Shown here piece by piece: positions 8,170 through 14,854 of a DNA stretch of 17,730 bases. Source of the stretch: an uncultured Christensenella sp. Its GTDB lineage: Bacteria > Bacillota > Clostridia > Christensenellales > UBA3700. The notes under the pieces are model-generated. The model was not told the DNA's origin and made no database searches. It was given only the letters and a program-made list of their open reading frames with translations. Numbering within the stretch: position 1 is the stretch's first letter; each line of letters begins with the position of its first letter. Both the position numbers and the translations under genes were made by a program. The stretch is from assembly GCA_910584975.1 (NCBI GenBank), contig CAJUEA010000031.1, forward strand, positions 1 through 17,730, read 5' to 3'.

Positions 8170-8400
8170 ATGATTATAGATGTAGTAAAGAAGATTTTGG
8201 TTGACCAAATGGGTGTTGAAAGTGAAATTACAATGGAAACACGCTTGAATGAAGATTTGAAATTTGACTCTATTGACAAGGCAGAGCTTATCACTTCTTT
8301 GGAAGATGAATTTAATGTTATGGTTGATTATGAAGAAGTTTTGCATGTTAATTCAATAAGTGAAATTGTTGAAGAAATCAAAAAATATGTAAAAGAGTAA
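8170..8400 (+). CDS. Acyl carrier protein
   Basis: A 76-residue acidic four-helix ACP. The phosphopantetheine attachment site is S34 in FDSIDKAEL; the canonical motif is DSL, here DSI. GGAGG (8159-8163) six bases before the ATG supports the start. It is the second gene of a two-gene unit with the phosphopantetheinyl transferase and ends at a strong terminator, so the pair forms a closed transcription unit. No ketosynthase, adenylation or acyltransferase gene is nearby, so whether this is the fatty-acid ACP or a dedicated carrier for another pathway cannot be decided. The pairing with its own transferase and the absence of fab genes favour a specialised carrier (inference). Confidence 0.93.
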   Translation: MIIDVVKKILVDQMGVESEITMETRLNEDLKFDSIDKAELITSLEDEFNVMVDYEEVLHVNSISEIVEEIKKYVKE

Positions 8401-8420
8401 TTTGAAATAAAAAATTATAA

Positions 8421-8457
8421 ATTAGGCGTAAGTGCTTTGCTTATGCCTAATTTTTTT
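8421..8457 (+). terminator. Rho-independent terminator of the PPTase-ACP unit
   Basis: The stem ATTAGGCGTAAG (8421-8432) pairs with CTTATGCCTAAT (8440-8451), 12 pairs with a single G-T, around a 7-nt loop, followed by seven T's (8451-8457). Confidence 0.93.
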
Positions 8458-8666
8458 GTAAAAAATGGTGTTTTTGTTTGCATTTATATTTAATTTGGTA
8501 GTATTTGCAAATTGAAATAGCTATTGAAAGTGAAAAGAAAATGTGAACTTGGTTTTGGTTTTTTTTGTGATAATTTTGAAAAATATGAGCTTAGAGATGT
8601 TAAAATGTCATAAAAAACTTGTGTTTTACAAAAATAGTGCTAGCATAAAACTAAAAAGGAGTTATT

Positions 8667-9740
8667 ATGGTAAAATATTTTAAGAATGGTGTTTTACAGG
8701 TTGAAACGCTTGATTTGCCACAAGATTGTGGTGAAATTGCTGTTAAAGTAAGCTTGGAGGAGGAAAGGACAGATGCAAATTACTATTTGGAGTTTTCCTG
8801 CCCACGAAATGTGAAATATATAAGCCAAAAACTAAGTCGCATTGCAGATAAGGAGTATGAAATAATTTTGCCAAGAGGGATATCTGAATACATTGGAGAA
8901 GTTTATGTGCAACTGGTTATTATGTATGAAGAAAACAACAGCCTTATCAATCGTTCGCTTATGGCAAGAGAGCCATTGTTTGTTATAAAAGAGTCAATTT
9001 TGGCTGCAACTGCTTTGGATAGTACTGAAAAACGCGATTTTTTTGATTATGCAATGGGTGTTGTCAAAGAGGTGGAAAACAAAATTCAACTAGTTGACAA
9101 TATGATTGACGGAGTGCCAGAGCAAATTGCTGATAAAGTGGACGAAAAACTGACAGAAGTGACCAACACTATGAGTGCATATGAAAGCAAAATTGATGGT
9201 AAAATTGGAGATATGGTTGACAATGTGGCAAGCAACACAAGAGCTTTGACAGAGCACTCTGTTCAGCTTGAAGGACAACAAGAAATTCTGACAGAAATGC
9301 AAACTGCTATGCCTGCAAAAGTTGATGTGCAAAATGTTGTGACAATTTACAACAAAGAACAAGGAAAACTTTATGCAGCAACTTACATAAACAACAGCTA
9401 TGGTAAAAGGATTAGAAAAGGTGGAGGCAACAAAGATTACACCACAGGCAATGGATTTGTGTCGGTTGGAACATTTGTTTCTCCTGCAACAGGAATATTA
9501 ATTTTGACAGCATCAACCTATTATAGTGGTGCACAGGTTAAAAAAATTGGCATTGCAAGTAAAGCGTATGAATACAAATCTATGTGTGCTAATGATGTGA
9601 TAATTAATTACGGTGTAAGCACAACAATGTGTTGTGATGCAAAGGCAGGAGAAGGATTTGAAATTTTTGTGGAAGCAAATTCTGCCAATGCACAAAACAC
9701 ATATTTCTATAATTATGTGCTGTTTGAAAACACAAACTAA
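8667..9740 (+). CDS. Phage baseplate upper protein/fibre-like protein (orphan)
   Basis: A 357-residue protein with no signal peptide. Residues 1-112 are beta-rich and resemble the N-terminal BppU-type domain of phage baseplate upper proteins: YYLEFSCP, YISQKLSRIADKEYEIILP and VYVQLVIMYEENNSLI fit its strands. Residues about 120-216 are charged and heptad-like (VKEVENKIQLVDNMID, VDEKLTEVTNTM, LEGQQEILTEMQTAM) and should form a trimeric coiled coil. Residues about 220-357 are a Gly/Tyr/Asn-rich beta domain of the kind found at fibre tips or in C1q/TNF-like trimers. AAGGAG at 8656-8661 supports the start. No other tail, lysis or integrase gene is in the window. It could be a phage remnant, part of a tailocin encoded elsewhere, or a host gene that reuses the fold. 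The assignment rests on domain architecture only. Confidence 0.65.
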   Translation: MVKYFKNGVLQVETLDLPQDCGEIAVKVSLEEERTDANYYLEFSCPRNVKYISQKLSRIADKEYEIILPRGISEYIGEVYVQLVIMYEENNSLINRSLMAREPLFVIKESILAATALDSTEKRDFFDYAMGVVKEVENKIQLVDNMIDGVPEQIADKVDEKLTEVTNTMSAYESKIDGKIGDMVDNVASNTRALTEHSVQLEGQQEILTEMQTAMPAKVDVQNVVTIYNKEQGKLYAATYINNSYGKRIRKGGGNKDYTTGNGFVSVGTFVSPATGILILTASTYYSGAQVKKIGIASKAYEYKSMCANDVIINYGVSTTMCCDAKAGEGFEIFVEANSANAQNTYFYNYVLFENTN

Positions 9741-10073
9741 TTAGACATAAAAGGAATTTTTTGTTTTGTGCAAAACAAGTTTTGACAAAATAAAATATAA
9801 AAATATTTCTTTTTATCATTTTGAAAATTGTTTGTGAAAATAATAAAATTTTTAAAAAAATCATTCAAAAATCGCACCTATTTGCAAAGATACAAGTAAA
9901 TTTTGCAAAGATTTGATTAGGACTGTTGAAACTTTTATGACATGCAAAAAAGATTTGCCTTTAATGAAAGATAATGTGTTAATTCAACTATACCTCTTGC
10001 AAAATGAAATAAAATATGTTACAATATACTAAATTCAAGTTTATTGAAAGTGTTTTGAGAAGAGGACATTGTT
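9741..10073. other. 333-bp AT-rich gap upstream of gpsA
   Basis: No gene is recognisable. It holds a weak hairpin just after the fibre gene (TTGTTTTG 9761-9768 with CAAAACAA 9771-9778), a direct repeat of TTTGCAAAGAT at 9881-9891 and 9902-9912 with a 21-bp period, and the gpsA promoter at 9997-10025. Confidence 0.6.
9997..10025 (+). promoter_or_regulatory. Sigma-A type promoter of gpsA
   Basis: TTGCAA (9997-10002), 17-bp spacer, TACAAT (10020-10025). The predicted start near 10032 gives a leader of about 40 nt. Confidence 0.7.
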
Positions 10074-11045
10074 ATGAAATTTTCAGTTTTGGGCTGTGGG
10101 CGTTGGGGCTCTTTTATAAGTTGGTATTTATGTTCAAAAAAAGGATATGATGTTTGTTTGTATGGCAGGGAGTCAAGCAAAGCTTTTCAGCTTTTAAAAA
10201 ATACACGAAAAAATGAATATGTAAGTTTGGATGAAAAAATTCTTTTGACAAGTGAACTTGAAAAAGCAGTTGATTTTGCAGATATTATCATAATCAGCAT
10301 ATCAGCACAAAATTTGAGAGAATTTGTGCGTGATTTGGTGGCAAATTATCATTTAAAGGACAAAAAAATTATTCTTTGCATGAAAGGGTTGGAAACACCA
10401 AGTGGAAAAAGATTGACACAAGTTTGCATTGAGGAAGGAATTGACAAAAATAATATTGCAGTGTGGCTTGGCCCCGGACATATTCAAGATTTTACAAATG
10501 GCATCCCAAATTGTATGACTATTGACAGCTATAATAAAGAACTAACTTATTTTTTGGCAGATAATCTTGCAAGCGACCTTATCAGATTTTATTATGGTGA
10601 CGATATTATTGGCAATGAAATTGGTGCTGCCTGCAAAAACATAATGGGTATTTGCGCAGGTGCACTTGATGGGCTTGGTTTTGGGGCAATGAAAGGTCCT
10701 CTTATGGTAAGAGGCGCATTTGAGGTTTCAAAGTTTATCACTGCAATGGGTGGCGATGGTTACACTGCTTATGGCTTGACACATCTTGGGGATTACGAAA
10801 CGACTTTGTTTTCAAAGTATTCCAACAATAGGAATTTTGGAGAAAAACTTGCTTTAGGACTTCCTTTTGATAAGCTTGCAGAAGGGGTGAAAACTTCGGA
10901 GGCAGTTTATAAAAAAGCACAACAAATGGGTGTGGATATGCCAATAACAGAGGCTGTTTACAAAGTTCTTTTTGAAAATGCCGATTTGAAGGCAGCAATT
11001 TCTTCATTGTTTAATCGTTCTGTAAAAACAGAAAAATATAGCTGA
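10074..11045 (+). CDS. gpsA: NAD(P)-dependent glycerol-3-phosphate dehydrogenase, divergent form
   Basis: Interconverts dihydroxyacetone phosphate and sn-glycerol 3-phosphate for phospholipid synthesis; cytoplasmic; 323 residues, near the family length. The Rossmann motif GCGRWGSF (7-14) binds NAD(P). K104 in LCMKGLE and K188 in GAACKNIMG match the two conserved lysines, the second being catalytic. Some signatures depart from the textbook form: GPGHIQDF (133-140) replaces GPSHAEE, and THLGDYETTLFS with NNRNFG replaces the GLGDLxxTCxSxxSRNxxFG segment. This makes it a divergent GpsA or a close relative with the same chemistry. AGAGGA (10061-10066) supports the start. It stands alone between its own promoter and a terminator; in many Clostridia gpsA lies next to der, plsY and a DUF512 gene, whereas here the DUF512 gene is 5.6 kb away. 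Confidence 0.88.
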   Translation: MKFSVLGCGRWGSFISWYLCSKKGYDVCLYGRESSKAFQLLKNTRKNEYVSLDEKILLTSELEKAVDFADIIIISISAQNLREFVRDLVANYHLKDKKIILCMKGLETPSGKRLTQVCIEEGIDKNNIAVWLGPGHIQDFTNGIPNCMTIDSYNKELTYFLADNLASDLIRFYYGDDIIGNEIGAACKNIMGICAGALDGLGFGAMKGPLMVRGAFEVSKFITAMGGDGYTAYGLTHLGDYETTLFSKYSNNRNFGEKLALGLPFDKLAEGVKTSEAVYKKAQQMGVDMPITEAVYKVLFENADLKAAISSLFNRSVKTEKYS

Positions 11046-11063
11046 TTTTTAAAGCAAAAAATT

Positions 11064-11097
11064 TTCCCTCGCTATTGAAGTAGCGAGGGAATTTTTT
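11064..11097. terminator. Bidirectional terminator between gpsA and the DUF1540 gene
   Basis: A perfect 11-bp stem TTCCCTCGCTA (11064-11074) and TAGCGAGGGAA (11081-11091) with a 6-nt loop, then six T's on the plus strand. Read from the other side it is followed by AAAATTTTTT, so it can also end the convergent minus-strand gene. Confidence 0.93.
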
Positions 11098-11129
11098 ATT
11101 TGCTTTGCAAAAAGATATAATTTGTAAAA

Positions 11130-11441
11130 TTATTCTTTTGTTCTGGTTCTGCATTTGGTTGACATAAGTTTTTCGCCAACATTCACAAAGTCAGCTGCGC
11201 ATTTAAAGCATTTGTTATAGCTACAATCTGTGCTGTTGCATTTGATAAGAGTATCTTCATTGTCAGAATAGTTAAACTCGCTTGCAACCTCCATATTGAC
11301 AAACTCTTGTTCGATTACCCCATTTTCTCTTTTGATTCTTGTTATACAATTACCTCTTTTGTCAATATTTACCACGCCTGCTTTGCAATGAAAGCCTTCG
11401 TTGAACTCACAATTACTTGTTGTACATTTTAAACCTTTCAT
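11130..11441 (-). CDS. Protein with two DUF1540 cysteine-rich domains
   Basis: A 103-residue cytoplasmic protein of unknown function. It holds two copies of a small Cys-rich unit: C6-x4-C11-x7-C19-x12-C32 and C68-x4-C73-x7-C81-x15-C97. The shared pattern is K-C-x4-C-x-[FY]-N...C-x-A...V-N-[IV], joined by a Glu/Asp/Asn-rich linker (about 38-63). DUF1540 units are common in Clostridia and are thought to bind metal; the paired arrangement is frequent. AGGAGG (11451-11446), four bases from the ATG, gives a near-ideal start. It is a single-gene unit convergent with gpsA and shares its terminator. C78 is an extra cysteine found only in the second copy. Confidence 0.88.
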   Translation of the reverse strand: MKGLKCTTSNCEFNEGFHCKAGVVNIDKRGNCITRIKRENGVIEQEFVNMEVASEFNYSDNEDTLIKCNSTDCSYNKCFKCAADFVNVGEKLMSTKCRTRTKE

Positions 11442-11575
11442 AATTCCTCCTGTAATAAGTAATCTTATTTTTATTAGTATTTACATTTTACCTGCTATTA
11501 TTCTTATATTTTTTCAATTCTTTTGTAGCTTTGCAAGCAAAAATACAAGATGTTTCAATTTGCTTGTTGTTTTGC

Positions 11576-11604
11576 TTGCTTATTGTTTTGTAATTTGCTA
11601 TTAT
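11576..11604 (+). promoter_or_regulatory. Putative promoter of the kinase-fold gene
   Basis: TTGCTT (11576-11581), 17-bp spacer, TATTAT (11599-11604); predicted start near 11611, about 60 nt before the ATG at 11673. Confidence 0.5.
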
Positions 11605-11672
11605 ATTAACTGGCAATAAAAAGAGGCAAATAAATTGAGCAATTTGTCAAATTAAATTTATATAGGAAAATT

Positions 11673-12335
11673 ATGAAATTACAAATTATCAAGCAACTTA
11701 GTCGAAGTAGCAACAAAGTTTGTCTTGCAAAAAATGAAAACAATGTGCTTGTGGTATTAAAAAAATATCAAGATTCTGCAACATTAAAAATTGAAACGAC
11801 TATTCTAAATCAGTTGTCAATATCCGGCTACGCCCCAAAAATTGTGGAAATGGGTGAGGATTATATTATCTATGAGTATATTGAAGGAGATTTGTTAAAA
11901 GACAAATTCACTCTTTACACAATGAGCGATAATTTTGAAGGACTTATTCGCCTTGCAAATGAATTATCAGTGTTTTTGCAAATTTTTTATTCTTTGGCAG
12001 ATGGTTATATTGTAAAAGATATTAGCTTTGACAATTTTATAATTAAAGATGGCAGGTGCTACGGCATTGACTATGACAGTGCAGAGGAAGGTTTGCAATA
12101 TACTGATCTTGCTGGTGTTATTGCATATGCTGTTAGTAATTGTGCAGGGAGTATTTATTCGTCTTTCCCTTTTATAGTTCAAATGCTTAAAAATTTTCGT
12201 TGTAAAATGATTGATATTATCAATGAAGTGAAAATTATTTTGAATAATAGCAAAAAAATAATGAATGTGGATAGTGTTTTGAACGATTTATTGATGATTG
12301 ATGACAAAAATTTGTCAAAATTTTTACAAAAATAA
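11673..12335 (+). CDS. Small protein-kinase-fold phosphotransferase (RIO/Bud32/APH-like)
   Basis: A 220-residue protein with a shortened kinase fold. K30 in LVVLKK fits the ATP-anchoring lysine and E41 the helix-C glutamate. YIIYEYIEGDLL (64-75) looks like the hinge. VKDISFDNFIIKDG (114-127) is the catalytic loop, with D116 and N121 in the D-x4-N pattern but VKD in place of HRD. GIDYDSAEEG (131-140) gives the metal-binding D133, in the IDF/IDYxxA form seen in Bud32 and aminoglycoside phosphotransferases rather than DFG. There are no membrane segments. Key catalytic residues are kept, so it is probably active, but on protein, sugar or small molecule cannot be told. It is in a single-gene unit. 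AGGA at 11664-11667 supports the start. Confidence 0.72.
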   Translation: MKLQIIKQLSRSSNKVCLAKNENNVLVVLKKYQDSATLKIETTILNQLSISGYAPKIVEMGEDYIIYEYIEGDLLKDKFTLYTMSDNFEGLIRLANELSVFLQIFYSLADGYIVKDISFDNFIIKDGRCYGIDYDSAEEGLQYTDLAGVIAYAVSNCAGSIYSSFPFIVQMLKNFRCKMIDIINEVKIILNNSKKIMNVDSVLNDLLMIDDKNLSKFLQK

Positions 12336-12342
12336 TAAAAAC

Positions 12343-12365
12343 ATATTGAAATAATATTTTTTTTG
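12343..12365 (+). terminator. Weak terminator after the kinase-fold gene
   Basis: A 5-bp AT stem (ATATT 12343-12347 with AATAT 12353-12357) followed by a run of T's. It overlaps the promoter of the next gene. The last codons of the gene also hold a TGACAAA/TTTGTCA inverted repeat (12302-12317). Neither is convincing alone. Confidence 0.3.
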
Positions 12366-12374
12366 TGTTACAAT
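12346..12374 (+). promoter_or_regulatory. Putative promoter of the XRE regulator
   Basis: TTGAAA (12346-12351), 17-bp spacer, TACAAT (12369-12374). The start near 12381 leaves a leader of about 140 nt before the ATG at 12521, long for so small a gene. Confidence 0.6.
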
Positions 12375-12520
12375 TAAGAAAATACATTTATTTTAAATAT
12401 ATATAAGTTTTTTTGCAAATTAAATGTTGCTTTTGAGGGACTGAACACGGATTACTGAATTTTAATTTGAAAGTAGCTTTAGGTGCAAAATGAAAAAAGA
12501 TTTTTTTATTAGGAGAAAGT

Positions 12521-12730
12521 ATGAAGTTTAGTGAAAGATTAGTGCAACTCAGAAAAGAAAAAGGGTACAACCAACAGTATGTTGCCAGTTATATGGGAGT
12601 TACTCAAGTTAGTATCAGTAATTGGGAAAGAGGATTTAAGGAACCAAATTTTCAAACTTTGATTGACCTTGCAAACTTGTTTGATGTTTCAGCAGATTAT
12701 ATGCTCGGACTTACTGAAAAACGAAGATAA
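12521..12730 (+). CDS. XRE/Cro-type helix-turn-helix regulator
   Basis: A 69-residue protein that is essentially a single HTH domain. LVQLRKEKGYNQQYVASYMGV covers helices 1-2 and the turn (about 7-27), VTQVSISNWERG (27-38) is the recognition helix with the usual S-x-x-S-x-W-E-x-G pattern, and LIDLANLFDVSADYMLGL (47-64) closes the domain. It should bind DNA as a dimer, and there is no ligand or protease domain. AGGAG (12511-12515) supports the start. Its neighbours are unrelated and it has its own promoter, so the target may be its own leader or a distant gene. It could be left over from a mobile element or a toxin-antitoxin module, but no partner is visible. Confidence 0.93.
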   Translation: MKFSERLVQLRKEKGYNQQYVASYMGVTQVSISNWERGFKEPNFQTLIDLANLFDVSADYMLGLTEKRR

Positions 12731-12888
12731 ATTTTATTTAATCTATTTATAAAAAATTGTTTTAAATTTATAAAATATTTTGCATCATAAATTGAAAAGT
12801 TTAATTTGCATTGAGGGTATTTTAATATTTAATAAATGTCATAAAGTGAAAATTTTGTTAAATTGCAAAATTTTATTGGCTAAAAAGT

Positions 12889-12917
12889 TTGTGTATGATT
12901 TTTATTAAATATATAAT
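12889..12917 (+). promoter_or_regulatory. Promoter of the DUF4380-HtrA operon
   Basis: TTGTGT (12889-12894), 17-bp spacer, TATAAT (12912-12917). The predicted start near 12924 gives an 80-nt leader. Confidence 0.65.
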
Positions 12918-13005
12918 CACAGCCTTAATTTTTACGGCATATGTTTATTAATAGCGATGTCTTTGAGAATTTTGTGGCTGAATATAAGGTATTTAAGAGG
13001 GGATT

Positions 13006-13914
13006 ATGGTTAATATTAAAAATGTGAATTTTAGCACCTTTGGTAATTGTTTGGAAATTTCAAACGGGATTGTTGTGCTTCGTGTGACAACAGATATCGG
13101 ACCACGCATAATTTATTATGGATCAACCGATGAGGACAACATGATGCACACTGACGATCAGCTTTCAAATGTGCGTCCTAGTGAGTTTTTGGATAAAAAC
13201 TATGGGAAAGGTGAAGTTTGGAGAATTTATGGTGGACACAGACTTTGGAAATCTCCAGAGGACGAGTCAAGCTATCAACCAGACCACAACAAAGTGGATG
13301 TAACTTTGCTGGATAATGGTGCAGAATTTTTCAGTGGAAATGATATGGTAACTGGAATTGGCAAAAGAATTAAAGTTACTATGCAAGACAACGGCGATGT
13401 TAACATTGAACATTCTTTTTATAATTGTGGGAACAAGCCTCTTAATGTGGCATTGTGGGCATTGTCAGTTATGAACAAAAATGGTATTGCTGTTATTCCT
13501 ATGTCAAAAGAGGATACAGGACTGCTTGCAAACAGAAATCTTGTAATTTGGCCATACACCGATGTTACAGATGACAGACTTAAGATTAAACAAAACTATA
13601 TTAGTATGAGGCAAGATCCAAATTGCAAAGGCCCTATGAAGATTGGAACTTTGAACACAGAAGGTATTGCTTACTACATACGAAATGATAAATTGGTGGA
13701 AAAAATTTATCCAAAGGCAAAAAGAGATGGCAATTATGTAGATTACTCTTGTTCAACAGAGCTTTACACTTGCAAGGATTTTATTGAGGTGGAAAGTTTA
13801 TCTGAACTGCAAGAAATTCCTGTTGGTGGTATTGCTACCCACACAGAAATCTGGAAATTGCATATTGCTGATAAATTATATGACAAAATAAAGGCAATGA
13901 TTGATGAAAAATAA
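13006..13914 (+). CDS. DUF4380 protein, galactose-mutarotase-like fold
   Basis: A 302-residue cytoplasmic protein with no signal peptide. It has the layout of DUF4380 proteins, relatives of aldose 1-epimerase and other sugar-binding beta-sandwich proteins: LEISNGIVVLRVTTDIGPRI near the N-terminus, IYGGHRLWKSPED (74-86) as the most telling motif, a central stretch NVALWALSVM, and a C-terminal IEVESLSELQEIPVGG followed by H-T-E-I-W. It probably binds or modifies a carbohydrate; the substrate is unknown. AGAGGGG (12996-13002) supports the start. It is the first gene of an operon: its last codons overlap the start of the inactive HtrA-like gene, so translation is likely coupled. Why a sugar-fold protein is coupled to surface protease-like lipoproteins is not evident. 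Confidence 0.8.
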   Translation: MVNIKNVNFSTFGNCLEISNGIVVLRVTTDIGPRIIYYGSTDEDNMMHTDDQLSNVRPSEFLDKNYGKGEVWRIYGGHRLWKSPEDESSYQPDHNKVDVTLLDNGAEFFSGNDMVTGIGKRIKVTMQDNGDVNIEHSFYNCGNKPLNVALWALSVMNKNGIAVIPMSKEDTGLLANRNLVIWPYTDVTDDRLKIKQNYISMRQDPNCKGPMKIGTLNTEGIAYYIRNDKLVEKIYPKAKRDGNYVDYSCSTELYTCKDFIEVESLSELQEIPVGGIATHTEIWKLHIADKLYDKIKAMIDEK

Positions 13915-14854
13915 GCTGAAATGGGTTGTATCGCTAGCGATTTTATTGACGCTAGCTTTACTTGCTTTTACGGGGTGTGAAAGAGAAAACAGAAAATATG
14001 ACTTAAAACAAGTTAGCATTGTGACTATGTCAGATGCTATTGAGGATGTTTTGGCGTCATCTGTTGTTGTTGAGGCTGTGGATGGGCAGGATATTCGTTA
14101 TTATTGTGCTGGTGTGGCAATTACAGAAAAATTGATTATAGTGCCAAAACAAGTTATTCCACTTACAGAAATTACTAATAGTGTGTCAATAAAAGTAAAA
14201 TTAAAAGGCAGAACAACAAGTCAAACTCAAAGATTTGATTTAGAACTTAGAAGAACTTTTTACGATAATAATTACGGATTTGTGGTGCTTAGCGTGGTGG
14301 ATGAAAATATAAAGCTAAAACCTATTAAATTTGCAAGCACAAATGAGCAAAGTAATGATATTGTTGGATTGGCTGAGCTTATTTTTGGAGTGGAAATCTT
14401 AATTCCAGATAGCAATGTTTACGGAACAAAAACTACAACAACTGAAAGTGTTCCCGTAAGTGAATATTATTCAGTAATTCCTGTTTTGGTATCTTCAAAA
14501 CAAATGATGACAGGTGCATATGATATTTACAGTAAACTAGGCTTGAAAAATGAATTGATTGATGCAACATTTACTACCCAAGGGTATTTTCAAAAGTCTG
14601 ACTACGATGTTTTTTCAAATTTTTTAAGTGTTAATAAATTACATCATGGCTTGCAAAAAATTAGTGATTCGGAAGATTTTACACTAACAAATTGCATGTT
14701 GTTTAACAAAGCAGGCGAATTTGTAGGTATGAATTATATGCGCAAAGTGGATAACTCTCCAGAAAATGAACATGTTGTTGCAGGAATAGGTTACGCTTGT
14801 CGCAGTGATAGTATTAAAAAGTTTTTAAATTCTAAAGGAGTTGTGGTGGCATAA
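13904..14854 (+). CDS. Catalytically inactive HtrA/trypsin-like lipoprotein
   Basis: A 316-residue predicted lipoprotein: a Lys-rich N-terminus, a hydrophobic stretch (8-21) and AFTGC with lipidated C25. The body is a worn-down relative of the protease encoded next to it. CAGVAITEKLIIVPKQVI (68-85) matches the strand that carries the catalytic His, with Gln at that place. NNYGFVVLSV (122-131) matches MDLALVKL, with Tyr for Asp. LTNCMLFNKAGEFVGM (261-276) matches GNSGGGFFDSNGKLAGI, with Thr for the nucleophile. The C-terminal GIGYA...SIKKFL is shared. All three catalytic residues are therefore missing, though the frame is intact. The ATG at 13904 is preferred; a TTG at 13901 would add one residue. 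It overlaps the previous gene by 11 bases, and its stop overlaps the next ATG (ATAATG). It could be a binding or regulatory subunit. Confidence 0.8.
   Translation: MKNKLKWVVSLAILLTLALLAFTGCERENRKYDLKQVSIVTMSDAIEDVLASSVVVEAVDGQDIRYYCAGVAITEKLIIVPKQVIPLTEITNSVSIKVKLKGRTTSQTQRFDLELRRTFYDNNYGFVVLSVVDENIKLKPIKFASTNEQSNDIVGLAELIFGVEILIPDSNVYGTKTTTTESVPVSEYYSVIPVLVSSKQMMTGAYDIYSKLGLKNELIDATFTTQGYFQKSDYDVFSNFLSVNKLHHGLQKISDSEDFTLTNCMLFNKAGEFVGMNYMRKVDNSPENEHVVAGIGYACRSDSIKKFLNSKGVVVA

Noticed and set aside
8497..8506. GGTAGTATTT shared with 15760-15769
   Set aside because: Only 10 bp, with unrelated flanks and different distances to genes; likely chance.
11401..11619. Plus-strand hydrophobic frame of 72 codons overlapping the DUF1540 start
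   Set aside because: It starts inside the coding part of the DUF1540 gene on the other strand, has no ribosome binding site, and its hydrophobicity comes from T-rich intergenic DNA.
12381..12520. Riboswitch or other known structured RNA in the long XRE leader
   Set aside because: No conserved riboswitch core or strong multi-stem structure was recognised; only short repeats are visible.
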